A DNA stretch of 46,760 nt from assembly GCA_013824755.1 (NCBI GenBank), contig PNOJ01000009.1, positions 1 through 46,760 of the forward strand, given 5' to 3'. Positions 25,714-34,531 of the stretch are shown in pieces. The stretch is from Gemmatimonas sp. GTDB taxonomy: Bacteria > Krumholzibacteriota > Krumholzibacteriia > LZORAL124-64-63. Position 1 is the stretch's first letter, and every line of letters starts with the position of its first letter. The notes below the pieces were generated by a model. The model made no database searches. It was not told the origin of the DNA and saw only the letters and a list, made by a program, of their open reading frames with translations. A program made the position numbers and the translations under genes.

Positions 25714-27809
25714 ATGCTCCGCAGTACGACGATCCTCGGCGCCCTGCTGCTGACCGCCGCCGCGGCTTTCGCGGGTGCGATGCCCGTCGTGACCCACGAC
25801 GTCCAGGTGCGCTTCGACCTGCCGAACCACGGCTTCGAGGTCGTCGACGTCATGAGCGTGCCGGCCGGAGTCGACACCCTGCTGCTGAACGCGGGCGTGT
25901 CGCTGCAGAGCCTGTCCCGCCGCCACCCCGACGGCGCGGTCGAGGAGCAGCGGCTCGACGCCGCGATCGGGGAGGCCGCGCCGCCCGACACGGCGGTCGT
26001 CCGCCTGCAGGTCAACCCGGTCGGCCGGCCGCTCGCGGCGGGCGAGGCCATGCAGGTGACGCTCGCGTACGCCGCCCGCTGGCGGGAATCCACCGCCGAC
26101 GTCACGTTCTCCCGCGAGAACGTCGGCCGCGAGATCCAGGGCACGATCTCCGACGAGGGCATCTACCTGGCCGCCTCCTCGTACTGGCTGCCGCTGGCCG
26201 ACAAGGCGCTGCACGCCTACCGCCTGAAGGTCGTCACGCCGGCCGGCTGGGAACCGTTGACCCAGGGCGAACGCACGCGGCACCAGGAGCGGGACGGCCT
26301 GCTGACCACCGTGTGGGAATCCGACGAGCCCTCCGACAGCCTCACCCTGATCGCCAACCGCTACCTGGTGACCGAGCGCGACTTCGGCGGCGTCCTGGGC
26401 GCCACCTACTTCCTCGCGGACGAGCCGGCGCTGGTCGAGACCTACCTGGAGCGCACCGGCGCCTACCTCGACATGTACCGCGAGATGATCGGCCCGTACC
26501 CCTTCACCCGCTTCACCACGGTCGAGAACTGGTTCCCCACGGGCTACGGCATGCCCGGCTGGACCCTGCTCGGCGGGCAGGTGCTGCGCCTGCCCTTCAT
26601 CCCCACCACGAGCTTCGGCCACGAGATCGCCCACAACTGGTGGGGCAACTCGGTGTACGTCGACGCCGCGCGCGGCAACTGGTGCGAGGGGCTGACCGTC
26701 TACTGCGCCGACCACCACTACAAGGAGCTGGAATCGCCCGCCGCCGCGCGCGAGTACCGCCGCACCCTGCTGAAGGACTACGCCGCCTACGTGCGCGACG
26801 GCCGCGACCTGCCGCTGCGGGACTTCCGCGAGCGCCACAGCGGCGCCACGCGGGCCGTCGGCTACGGCAAGTCGATGATGGTCTTCCACATGATCGACGA
26901 GGCGATCGGCCGCGACGCCTTCCTGGCCGCGCTGCGCGAGGTCGCCCGCACGCACCTGTTCCGCGAAGCCTCCTGGGACGACTTCCTGTCCGCCTTCGCC
27001 GCCCACGGCGCCCGCGACCTGGCGGTCTTCGGCGAGGCCTGGCTGGGCCGCGCCGGCGCCCCCCTGCTGCGGCTGGAGTCGGCCGTGCGCGACGGCGACC
27101 TGGTGACCGCGACGCTGACCCAGGACGTCGCGGCGGGCGAGCCCGCCTGGCCGCTGCGCGTGCCGGTCGCGGCCACGACCCCCGCGGGGCCCGTCGTCGC
27201 GGTGGCGGAACTGGACGGCCCGCGCGCCGTGCTCACCTGGTCGGCGCCCGGGGCGACGGCGGTCCAGGTGGACCCCGATTATCATGTCTTCCGGCGCCTG
27301 CACCCCGAAGAGATCGAACCGACGCTCAGCCAGGTGCTCGGCGACCCGGCGCCCCGCTTCGTCCTGCCCGCGGGACAGCTGGCGGATGCGGCGTCGGCGT
27401 TCGCCGCCGACTGGGTCGAGGGGGGCGACGCGGTCGTCGTCGCGCCGCCGCCGACCCCGAGGGCCACAGCCGGATCCTGGTGAACCCCGACCTCGCCGTC
27501 GCGCAGCCGCTGCTGCCGGCGGCGGCGCAGCTCGCGGGCGGGCTCCTGTTCCTGAACGGGCAGCGCCTCGACCTCGCGACGCAGGACGCGGTCCTGGCCG
27601 TGCCGGCCCCCGGCCGTCCGGGGACCGCCGACCTGCTGGTCTTCTGCCGCTCGGCCGAACGCCTGGCGGCGCTGGCCGGACGATTGAGCCACTACGGCAA
27701 GTATTCGCACCTCGTGTTCCCCGCCCGGGGAGCCGCGCTCAAGGGCAACTGGGAGGCCGCGGCCTCGCCCCTGCGCGCGGATCTGCCCGGCAAGACAAAG
27801 GAGAAATGA
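25714..27809 (+). pseudogene. M1-like (gluzincin) secreted aminopeptidase, interrupted by a -1 frameshift
   Basis: The frame from the ATG at 25714 encodes a signal peptide (1-21), a beta-rich N-domain and a gluzincin core. The core has GHEIAHNWWGN with HEIAH at 303-307 and the zinc-ligand glutamate E325 in NWCEG, a HEXXH-X17-E spacing one residue shorter than classical M1. No GAMEN motif is seen. The frame ends at 27483. The DNA just before it continues in the -1 frame to 27809 with meaningful sequence (GHSRILVNPD, HYGKYSHLVF, ALKGNWEAAASPL), the characteristic C-terminal part of this subfamily. One extra C in the CCCC run at 27455-27458 would join the two parts into a protein of about 698 residues. 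The gene directly upstream, the M16 peptidase, has the same kind of lesion. The OmpA lipoprotein gene follows at once. Confidence 0.82.
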
Positions 27810-27811
27810 CG

Positions 27812-28465
27812 ATGCGCAAGAAGATGATGATCGGGTTCCTGTCGATGGCGTTGCTGGCCCTGGTCCTGGGTGGTTGCGGCATGAGCCGGGCCCAGAAGGG
27901 CGCGCTGCTCGGCGGCCTGGCCGGCGCCGGCGCCGGCGCCGCGGTGAGCGACAACGACACCAAGGGCGCCGTGATCGGCGGCGCGGCCGGCGCCGTCGTC
28001 GGCGGGCTGATCGGTTCCTACCTCGACAACCAGGCGCGCGAGATGGAGGAGATCGAGGGGGCCGAGGTCAGCCGCGAGGGCGACCAGCTGCAGGTCACCT
28101 TCGACAGCGCCATCCTGTTCGACCACGATTCGTCGGCGCTGAAGGCCGCCTCGCAGGACCAGCTGCGCGAGGTCGCCGGCGTGCTCTCGCGCTACCCGGA
28201 CACCGACATCCTGGTGCTCGGCCACACCGACAGCACGGGTTCCGACGACTACAACCAGGGCCTGAGCGAGCGCCGCGCCGCCGCGGTCCGCGGCTTCCTG
28301 ATGGGCGCCGGCGTGGCCGAGAACCGCATCCGCGCCCGCGGCTTCGGCGAGTCCGCCCCGATCGCCGACAACGGCACCGAGTCGGGCCGTTCGCAGAACC
28401 GCCGCGTCGAGCTGAACGTCCAGGTCAACGAGGAATTCCGCCAGCGCGCCGCCGAGCAGGGCTGA
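27812..28465 (+). CDS. OmpA-family lipoprotein with glycine-zipper segment
   Basis: This 217-residue outer-membrane lipoprotein has a lipobox VLGGC (lipidated cysteine at 22). A glycine-zipper region (about 29-70; GGLAGAGAGAA and GGAAGAVVGGLIG) probably inserts in or lies along the membrane. An OmpA-like peptidoglycan-binding domain follows (about 90-205), with LGHTDSTGSDDYN and SQNRRVEL. It resembles the YiaD/Pal-type proteins that tether the outer membrane to the wall. Two ATGs are possible: 27806, which overlaps the previous stop, and 27812. AAAGGAG at 27797-27803 gives only 2 bases to the first but 8 to the second, so 27812 is preferred. A 10-bp GC hairpin follows the stop. Confidence 0.92.
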   Translation: MRKKMMIGFLSMALLALVLGGCGMSRAQKGALLGGLAGAGAGAAVSDNDTKGAVIGGAAGAVVGGLIGSYLDNQAREMEEIEGAEVSREGDQLQVTFDSAILFDHDSSALKAASQDQLREVAGVLSRYPDTDILVLGHTDSTGSDDYNQGLSERRAAAVRGFLMGAGVAENRIRARGFGESAPIADNGTESGRSQNRRVELNVQVNEEFRQRAAEQG

Positions 28466-28481
28466 TCCGGATCAGGTCAGA

Positions 28482-28507
28482 GGCGGGCGGCGGCGACGCC
28501 GCCCGCC
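28482..28507 (+). terminator. GC hairpin after the OmpA-lipoprotein gene
   Basis: GGCGGGCGGC (28482-28491), a six-base loop and GCCGCCCGCC (28498-28507) form a perfect 10-bp stem shortly after the stop at 28465. No T-run follows, so it may be a weak terminator or an RNA 3' stabiliser. Confidence 0.45.
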
Positions 28508-28540
28508 GGCATCTCCGTTCGACCAACCAGGGAGCCAACC

Positions 28541-29995
28541 GTGAACACGTACGAGAGCCTGCAGCCACGGTCCGTCTGGAGCATCTTCGCCGAACTGTCC
28601 CGCATCCCCCGCGGCTCCGGCAACGAGGCCGCGGTCCTGGACATGCTCAAGGCCTGGGCCGACGCCCGCGGCCTGAAGTGGAGCCAGGACAAGGTGGGCA
28701 ACCTGCTGGTGCGCATCCCGGGCACGGCGGGCCGCGAGAAGGCCGCGCCGGTGCTCGTGCAGGGCCACGTCGACATGGTGTGCGAGAAGAACGGCGCCAC
28801 GAAGCACGATTTCACCAAGGACCCGATCAAGCTGCTGGTCCAGGACGGCTGGGTGACGGCCGACGGCACCACGCTGGGCGCCGACAACGGCATCGGCGTG
28901 GCGATGGGGCTCGCCCTGGCCGAGGAGAAGGGCCTGTCGCACCCGCCGGTGGAGGTCCTGCTGACCGTCGACGAGGAGCGCGGCCTGACCGGCGCGGCCG
29001 GCGTCGAGCCCGGCTTCTTCGGCGCCCGCCGCATGATCAACCTCGACTCCGAGGAGGATCGCTCCCTGTTCATCGGCTGCGCCGGCGGCCGCGACTCGGT
29101 CATCACCGTGAAGAACAAGAAGAGCGCCCTGGGCAAGGGGTTCGTCGGGCTCAAGGTCGCGGTGTCGGGGCTCAAGGGCGGCCACTCCGGCCTGGACATC
29201 GACAAGAACCGCGGCAACGCGATCCTGATCCTGGCGCGGCTGCTGCTGGCCGCGCGCGAGACGGTGCCCTTCAAGCTCGTGGATCTCGAGGGCGGCAGCA
29301 TGCGCAACGCCATCCCGCGCGAGGCCACGGCCCGCGTGGCGGTGCCCGAGGCGCAGGCCGGCGCCTTCAAGAAGCTCGTCGACAAGGCGGCGGCGCGCAT
29401 CGTGGCCGAGGAGCTGGCCGGCATCGACGACCAGGCGACCGTGAAGATCGCCAAGTGCAAGGTGGACCACAGCCTGGGCGGCAACTGCACCCTGCGCGTG
29501 CTGCGCCTGCTCGAAGCGCTGCCCAACGGCGTGCTGGCCATGAGCCGCGCCATCCCCGGCCTGGTCGAGACCAGCTCCAACGTGGGCGTGGTGAAGACCA
29601 AGGGGACCGCGGTGGAGATCGTCTGCTGCAGCCGCTCGTCGAACATGTCGGCCCTGGACGGCCTCGTGCAGCGGCACCGGACCATCGCCGGCCTGCTGGA
29701 CGACCGGGCTGCGATCGTGCAGCCCGAGGGCTACCCCGGCTGGCAGCCGAACCCGGCCTCGCCCCTGGTGCAGGCCACGGCCCGCTCGTACGAGCGGATC
29801 TTCGGGGTCGTGCCGGAGCTCAAGGCGATCCACGCCGGGCTCGAGTGCGGCCTGCTGACCGAGAAGTACCCGGACCTGGACATCGTCTCCTTCGGCCCGG
29901 ACATCCACGGCGCCCACTCGCCCGACGAGAAGGTGAGCGTGGCCTCGGTCGCGAAGGTCTGGCAGCTGTTCACCGGGGTGATGAGCGAACTCTAG
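28541..29995 (+). CDS. pepD: Cytosolic beta-alanyl/aminoacyl-histidine dipeptidase (M20)
   Basis: This 484-residue member of peptidase family M20 corresponds to PepD, which hydrolyses Xaa-His and other unspecific dipeptides. Metal-site and catalytic residues are visible: GHVDMV (H76, D78), GADNGIGVA (D115 bridging), the catalytic and metal pair E145/E146 in VDEERGLTG, D169 in INLDS, and the late histidine in PDIHGAHSPDE. Lack of a signal peptide argues for a cytosolic enzyme finishing peptide breakdown started by the exported peptidases encoded upstream. The start is the GTG at 28541 with AGGGAG at 28529-28534. A strong terminator lies 26 bases downstream. Confidence 0.95.
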   Translation: MNTYESLQPRSVWSIFAELSRIPRGSGNEAAVLDMLKAWADARGLKWSQDKVGNLLVRIPGTAGREKAAPVLVQGHVDMVCEKNGATKHDFTKDPIKLLVQDGWVTADGTTLGADNGIGVAMGLALAEEKGLSHPPVEVLLTVDEERGLTGAAGVEPGFFGARRMINLDSEEDRSLFIGCAGGRDSVITVKNKKSALGKGFVGLKVAVSGLKGGHSGLDIDKNRGNAILILARLLLAARETVPFKLVDLEGGSMRNAIPREATARVAVPEAQAGAFKKLVDKAAARIVAEELAGIDDQATVKIAKCKVDHSLGGNCTLRVLRLLEALPNGVLAMSRAIPGLVETSSNVGVVKTKGTAVEIVCCSRSSNMSALDGLVQRHRTIAGLLDDRAAIVQPEGYPGWQPNPASPLVQATARSYERIFGVVPELKAIHAGLECGLLTEKYPDLDIVSFGPDIHGAHSPDEKVSVASVAKVWQLFTGVMSEL

Positions 29996-30020
29996 TCATT
30001 GGCTTCTGCAGATACGGAAG

Positions 30021-30048
30021 CGGCCCCTGCTCGCCGGAGCAGGGGCCG
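30021..30048. terminator. Perfect 12-bp hairpin between convergent genes
   Basis: CGGCCCCTGCTC (30021-30032), tetraloop GCCG and GAGCAGGGGCCG (30037-30048) make a perfect stem between pepD (ending 29995) and the convergent vWA gene (ending 30073). The short T-rich TTCGCGTT follows on the plus strand. It probably serves as a terminator for both directions. Confidence 0.8.
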
Positions 30049-30072
30049 TTCGCGTTCGGGGTAGCGGTGGGG

Positions 30073-32208
30073 TCACTCTCGGCGATCGCGGGGCCGGTCG
30101 CCGTCCCGCCCGTCGTCACCTTCCAGGGCCGCGGCCCGCCGCACGGCGTCGCGGAAGTCGCGGACGCGCTCGTCGCCGCGCAGGTCGCGGGCCAGGTCGT
30201 CGGCCAGCGGGACCAGGTCGGCGACGCGGTGCTCCTTCGCCCAGAAGCTGTGCCGCAGGATCTCGGCGAACTCCGCCACGGCGGCCTGCAGGCGGAACCG
30301 CTCCGGCGCGGCGTCGAAACTCCGCGAAAGGTCTTCCAGGCCGACCCGTCGCTCGATCTCGTGGACCTCGCCGCGGCCGCGGCCGGCGGGCTCCTCGTAG
30401 CGGACGCGCACGGTCGCGAGGCGGGGGGCGCGGCGCCGCACGAGCGGGTCCGGCCGGTCGTCGCCGCGCACGAGCTTCAGCTCGTAGAGCGCGGTCACGG
30501 CGTGGCCGGCGCCGACCTCGCCCGCGTCCACGTCGTCGCGGCGGAAGTCGCGGTCGGCGACGTCGCGGTTCTCGTAGCCCAGCAGGCGGTAGCGGTCGAC
30601 CGTCGCGGGATCGAACTCCACCTGGATCTTCGCGTCGCGGGCGATGACCTGCAGGGTGGCGGTCAGGTTCTCGCGGAAGACGCGTTCGGCCTCCTCGAGG
30701 CGGTCCACGTAGGCGTAGTTGCCGTCGCCGGTGTCGGCCAGCCGCTCCATCAGCACGTCGTTGTAGTTGCCCATGCCGAAGCCCACCGCCGACAGGTAGA
30801 TGCCGCGGTCGGACTCGCGGCGCACGCGCGCCAGGATGTCGTCGGCCGCGGTCTGCTCCAGGTTGGCCACGCCGTCCGAGCAGAGGATCAGCCGGTTGTT
30901 GGCGCGGTCGTCGTAGCAGCGGCGGGCCATGTCGTAGGCCTCGTCCAGGCCGGCGGCCGCGTTGGTGCTGCCCTCGGGCCGCAGGCGCTCGACGGCGTCG
31001 AGGATCGCGCCGCGGCGCGAGGCGTCCACCGGTTCGAGCACGGAGCGCGCGTCGGAGCCGTAGACCACGATGCCCACCCGGTCGCCCTCGCCCAGCTCGT
31101 CCACGAGGATGCGCAGGGACTGCTTCACCAGTTCCAGGCGGTTCTCCTGGTCCATCGAGCCGGACACGTCGATGACGAAGACCAGCTGCGCGGGGCGCCG
31201 CCGCTGCGGGCTCACGTCGCGGCCCTGCACGGTCAGCCGCAGCAGGTGGTAGCCGTCGCGGAACGGGGCCGGCGAGCCGTCGGCGTGGATCGCGAAGACG
31301 TCGTCGCGCGGGGGCGCGACGCCGGCGTCGAAGGCGTTGACGAACTCCTCGACCCGCACCGCCGCCGCAGGCGGCAACTGGTTGCGGGACAGGTAGTTAC
31401 GAGCGACGGTCCACGACGCCTCGTCCACGTCCATCGCGAAGGTCGACAGCCGGTCGTCCTCCACCGCGATGAAGGGGTTCACGCCCGCGTGCTCGAAGTA
31501 CATCAGCTCGTAGGGCTCGCCGTTGGGCGGGGTGGTGCCGCCGGTGACCGAGCCGGAGCGGGCGACCGCCTCGGCCGGGCGCTCGAGGCGCAGCTTGGCT
31601 TCGCCGGAGCGGCCGCCGCGGGTCTGCTCCACCGAGTCGATGGCGTAGTCGGCGAGCCAGTCGCGCGAGGAGGACTTCGCCGTCGCGGCATTCCCGGACC
31701 CGGCATGGTCCTGCTCCGCCTCGGTCACGATCTCCTGCGTGGACGTCAGCGCGCCGGACGGCGGCGACCCGTCGCCGACTTGCAAGACGTCGGCTGCTCC
31801 GGAGGGTGCGGCCGGTCCGGTCGCCGCGGCGGTCTTCCCGGAGGTGTCCTTGTCGCGGCTCACGGGGAGCACGGGGGCCGCGTCCGCCGGCTTCCGCTCG
31901 TTCACGCGCTCATCACCGACCGCCGGCGCGGGGACGGTCGCGATCCTGCTGGTGGCGGGCGCCGTCACGACCTCACGGACGGCGGGCGCGGTCGGGTTCG
32001 CCGCGTAGTGCTTCAGCGGCGCCGGCGGGTCGTTCCGCACCACGAGCAGCACCAGCGCCGCCACCGCCAGGGTCCCCACCGCTCCGGTCGCCGGCAGCAG
32101 CAGGGGGCGGCGGCGCCGGGGGGCGCCGGCGGCGGCGATCCGACGCCACAGGTCCTCGCGTTCGCGATCGGTGAGCTGGTGCGCGTTCCTATCGAGATGG
32201 CTCTTCAT
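30073..32208 (-). CDS. vWA-domain membrane protein (YfbK-like), coupled to an ECF sigma factor
   Basis: The 711-residue protein has a short cytoplasmic N-terminus (1-35, QLTDREREDLWRRI), one membrane helix (about 37-57), and a low-complexity linker (60-230). The YfbK-type core follows: NPFIAVEDDRLSTFAMDVDEASW (about 244-266), then a von Willebrand factor A domain with an intact MIDAS motif DVSGSMD (347-353) and a C-terminal DUF3520-like region. The start at 32208 overlaps the sigma-factor stop (ATGA), tying the pair in translation. Its N-terminal layout is that of an anti-sigma factor, with a cytoplasmic segment, a single helix and an external sensing domain. I infer that it restrains or senses for the neighbouring ECF sigma factor; no zinc-binding anti-sigma motif is seen. 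Confidence 0.85.
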   Translation of the reverse strand: MKSHLDRNAHQLTDREREDLWRRIAAAGAPRRRRPLLLPATGAVGTLAVAALVLLVVRNDPPAPLKHYAANPTAPAVREVVTAPATSRIATVPAPAVGDERVNERKPADAAPVLPVSRDKDTSGKTAAATGPAAPSGAADVLQVGDGSPPSGALTSTQEIVTEAEQDHAGSGNAATAKSSSRDWLADYAIDSVEQTRGGRSGEAKLRLERPAEAVARSGSVTGGTTPPNGEPYELMYFEHAGVNPFIAVEDDRLSTFAMDVDEASWTVARNYLSRNQLPPAAAVRVEEFVNAFDAGVAPPRDDVFAIHADGSPAPFRDGYHLLRLTVQGRDVSPQRRRPAQLVFVIDVSGSMDQENRLELVKQSLRILVDELGEGDRVGIVVYGSDARSVLEPVDASRRGAILDAVERLRPEGSTNAAAGLDEAYDMARRCYDDRANNRLILCSDGVANLEQTAADDILARVRRESDRGIYLSAVGFGMGNYNDVLMERLADTGDGNYAYVDRLEEAERVFRENLTATLQVIARDAKIQVEFDPATVDRYRLLGYENRDVADRDFRRDDVDAGEVGAGHAVTALYELKLVRGDDRPDPLVRRRAPRLATVRVRYEEPAGRGRGEVHEIERRVGLEDLSRSFDAAPERFRLQAAVAEFAEILRHSFWAKEHRVADLVPLADDLARDLRGDERVRDFRDAVRRAAALEGDDGRDGDRPRDRRE

Positions 32209-32795
32209 GACCGGCCTCCTCGGATGACGTCCAGGTCGCCGCTCGCGGCCTGGAGCGATGCCCGCATGCTCTGGCACGCCCGGTGGTGGTGGACCCGCGC
32301 GGTGGCTTCGGCGCAGCCGAGGCACGCCGCGACCTCGCGGAACGGGAGTTCCTCGAGTTCCCGCAGCAGCAGGGCGGCCCGCTGCTGCGCGGGCAGCCGC
32401 ATCAGGGCCGCCCGGAAGGCGGGATCGAGGGCGGCGTCCACCGGTTCGGGGGGTGCGACCTTCATGTCGGAGGCGGTGTCGAGGGCGAACGCGCGCAGGT
32501 GCCCGAGCCGGCGGCGCAGCCCGCGCCGCCAGTCCAGGGTCTTGCGCAGGGCGATGGCGCGCAGCCAGCCGAGCACCGGGGCCTCGCCCCGGTAGGTCGA
32601 CATGCCGCGCATCGCCGTGACGTAGGTCTCCTGCAGCAGGTCCAGGGCGGTGTCGCGATCACCGGTCTGGTAGCACAGGAAGTTGAAGAGCGGCCGGCAG
32701 GTCTCCTCGTAGAGGGTCCGCCAGGTCTTCTCGTGGTCCCGTGCCGTGTCGCGCTCGACGGTCAAGGCGGGTCGTCCTGAGGGTTCCGCGTTCAT
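32205..32795 (-). CDS. ECF-type RNA polymerase sigma factor
   Basis: This 196-residue sigma-70 factor of the extracytoplasmic-function class has only regions 2 and 4. Region 2 includes LFNFLCYQTGDRDTALDLLQ and the following ETYVTAMRGMSTYRGEAPV (about 34-72). Region 4 includes LPAQQRAALLLRELEELPF and AACLGCAEATARVHHHRA (about 138-180), the helix-turn-helix for the -35 element. The ATG at 32795 is preferred over the GTG at 32804, because GGAGG is placed about 8 bases before the ATG and would be overlapped by the GTG. The downstream vWA membrane protein is cotranslated and may be its regulator. A candidate autoregulated promoter lies at 32822-32849. Confidence 0.93.
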   Translation of the reverse strand: MNAEPSGRPALTVERDTARDHEKTWRTLYEETCRPLFNFLCYQTGDRDTALDLLQETYVTAMRGMSTYRGEAPVLGWLRAIALRKTLDWRRGLRRRLGHLRAFALDTASDMKVAPPEPVDAALDPAFRAALMRLPAQQRAALLLRELEELPFREVAACLGCAEATARVHHHRACQSMRASLQAASGDLDVIRGGRS

Positions 32796-32821
32796 GGTGT
32801 CCACCTCCGTTCACCCACCAG

Positions 32822-32849
32822 GACGTCCGTGGCGGGCGATCCGTTTACA
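32822..32849 (-). promoter_or_regulatory. Candidate ECF-sigma autoregulatory promoter
   Basis: On the minus strand TGTAAAC (32849-32843), 17 bases, then CGTC (32825-32822) resembles ECF promoters of the TGTAAC/CGTC kind, in the right place to drive the sigma-factor gene starting at 32795. One match only; tentative. Confidence 0.3.
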
Positions 32850-32908
32850 CGGGGGGAGGCTTGCCATGAGGAAGCGGGCGGGCCGGGCCGGCGTCAAGGG
32901 CGGAAACG

Positions 32909-32940
32909 GCGGCGGCGGCCCCCCGGGGGACCGCCGCCGC
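32909..32940 (-). terminator. GC hairpin downstream of glutamate dehydrogenase
   Basis: GCGGCGGCGG (32909-32918) pairs perfectly with CCGCCGCCGC (32931-32940), with further C/G pairing inside the loop. It lies about 20 bases past the gene's stop in its direction of transcription. There is no strong T-run. Confidence 0.5.
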
Positions 32941-32960
32941 GCCGTCGTCGGAGCTTCCGG

Positions 32961-34247
32961 CTAGACCCGGCCGCGCAGGCGGCAGGCCTCGGCCACGCGC
33001 TGGATGGCGATCATGTACGCCGCGTCGCGCATGTGCACGTTCTGGGCCTCGGCCAGGTCGGCCACGCCGTGGAAGGCCTTGGTCATGATGGCGTCCAGGC
33101 GCTCCAGGACCTCGTCCTTGGGCCAGAAGTAGTTCATGTTGCACTGGACCTGCTCGAAGTACGAGCACGTCACGCCGCCGGCGTTGCACAGGAAGTCGGG
33201 GATCGTGTAGACGCCGTTGGCGAACAGGATCTCGTCCGCCTCGGGCGTGGTCGGGCCGTTGGCGCCCTCGGCCATGAACTTCACGCGCTTGCCGATCTTC
33301 TTGACCGTCGTGGCGTTGACCTGGTTCTCCAGGGCGCAGGGCAGCAGGATGTCCACGTCCTGCTCGATCCAGGCGTCGCCCGGCAGCACCTCGTAGCCGG
33401 CGGCCTTGGCCTTGGCCTTGTCGATGCCGCCGAAGCGGTCGGCCATGCCCTGCAGCTCCTGCAGGTCGATGCCGGACGTCTTCTTGAAGGTGTAGCTGGT
33501 CTGGTCGGCCTGGTCCCAGCTCGAGACGCAGATCGCGCGGCCGCCCAGCTTCGTGTACAGATCGACGCCGTACTGGGAGACGTTGCCGAAGCCCTGGAAG
33601 GAGGCCGTGGTCTTGGCGATGTCGACGCCCTTGCGCTTCAGCGCCTCGCGCAGCGTGTAGACGACGCCGTAGCCGGTGGCCTCGGTGCGGCCCTCGCTGC
33701 CGCCCATGCCCAGGGGCTTGCCGGTGATCATGCCGGGGAAGTGGCCGCGGTGGATCTTCTCGTACTCGTCCATCATCCACAGCATGTGCTGGCCGTTGGT
33801 CATCACGTCGGGTGCGGGCACGTCCTGGACCGGGCCGATGTAGCCGGCGACCTGCTGGACCCAGCCTCGGCACAGCCCCTCCTGCTCGCGCTGGGACAGG
33901 TGGTGCGGGTCGCAGATCACGCCGCCCTTGCCGCCGCCCAGGGGGATGTTGACCACGGCGCACTTCCAGGTCATCCAGGTGGCCAGCGCGCGCACCGTGT
34001 CGACGGTCTCCTGGGGGTGGAAGCGGATGCCGCCCTTGCAGGGACCGCGCGCGTCGTTGTGCTGCACGCGGAAGCCGCGGAAGATCTTCATGCTCCCGTC
34101 GTCCATGCGCACCGGGACGTTGAACTGGAACTCGCGGTCGGGATTGCGCAGCAGGTCCCGCGTCGCTTGGTCAAGACCCAGCATCTCGGCCACGCGGTCG
34201 AACTGCTGCTGAGCCATCGCGAAAGCGTTGAACGACTTGTCGGCCAT
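32961..34247 (-). CDS. gdhA: Glutamate dehydrogenase family (Glu/Leu/Phe/Val type)
   Basis: This 428-residue enzyme catalyses reversible oxidative deamination of glutamate to 2-oxoglutarate and ammonia. The substrate-binding and catalytic residues are present: KGGIRFHP (K71), K95 in WMTWKCA and the catalytic lysine K107 in PLGGGKGG. The aspartate in VPAPDVMT follows, and the Rossmann motif QGFGNVSQYG binds the cofactor. The length (about 420) fits the small hexameric class rather than the 450-residue enterobacterial one. The start ATG at 34247, reading MADKSFNAF, is preceded by GAGGAGC. The frame remains open upstream but encodes basic, proline-rich residues and is not used. It would allow amino acids taken up by the two permeases to be deaminated for carbon. 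Confidence 0.95.
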   Translation of the reverse strand: MADKSFNAFAMAQQQFDRVAEMLGLDQATRDLLRNPDREFQFNVPVRMDDGSMKIFRGFRVQHNDARGPCKGGIRFHPQETVDTVRALATWMTWKCAVVNIPLGGGKGGVICDPHHLSQREQEGLCRGWVQQVAGYIGPVQDVPAPDVMTNGQHMLWMMDEYEKIHRGHFPGMITGKPLGMGGSEGRTEATGYGVVYTLREALKRKGVDIAKTTASFQGFGNVSQYGVDLYTKLGGRAICVSSWDQADQTSYTFKKTSGIDLQELQGMADRFGGIDKAKAKAAGYEVLPGDAWIEQDVDILLPCALENQVNATTVKKIGKRVKFMAEGANGPTTPEADEILFANGVYTIPDFLCNAGGVTCSYFEQVQCNMNYFWPKDEVLERLDAIMTKAFHGVADLAEAQNVHMRDAAYMIAIQRVAEACRLRGRV

Positions 34248-34374
34248 GTCTTCGCTCCTCGATGAGAATCGTCCCGTGTCCGCGACCGGGTCGGGGCAGG
34301 TGCCGGATCCGGGACCCGGGCCGGGATGGCTCGGGTGCGCGTCGCGGCGGCGGGCGAACCGCCGCCGTGTTGCA

Positions 34375-34403
34375 AATCTAGGCTCCGGGAGCAGGCCGTC
34401 CAA
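34375..34403 (-). promoter_or_regulatory. Putative promoter of gdhA
   Basis: On the minus strand TTGGAC (34403-34398), 17 bases, TAGATT (34380-34375) is a reasonable sigma-70-like promoter about 130 bases before the ATG. A large inverted repeat at 34413-34451 lies immediately upstream of the -35. Confidence 0.4.
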
Positions 34404-34412
34404 AGAAAAACA

Positions 34413-34451
34413 GGCCCGTGGCGCGGGCGTGAATGGTTCACGCGACGGGCC
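34413..34451. repeat. Interrupted inverted repeat in the gdhA/CDGSH divergent region
   Basis: GCGTGAA-TGG-TTCACGC (34427-34443) is nested inside the outer arms GGCCCGT (34413-34419) and ACGGGCC (34445-34451). The inner part looks like an operator and the whole like a cruciform or hairpin. It sits between two divergent transcription units, next to the putative gdhA -35, and could regulate either. Confidence 0.6.
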
Positions 34452-34531
34452 GCGGATTCCGACTTGCCGAACCGGGGATTCCTGCGTATCCCTGTGATAC
34501 CTGTTGCAACAACCTTTATGGGAGGCTCCAC

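Noticed and set aside
27874-32595. Plus-strand open frame of more than 1500 codons
   Set aside because: It is out of frame or antisense to the OmpA lipoprotein, pepD, the vWA protein and the sigma factor; composition is that of a shadow.
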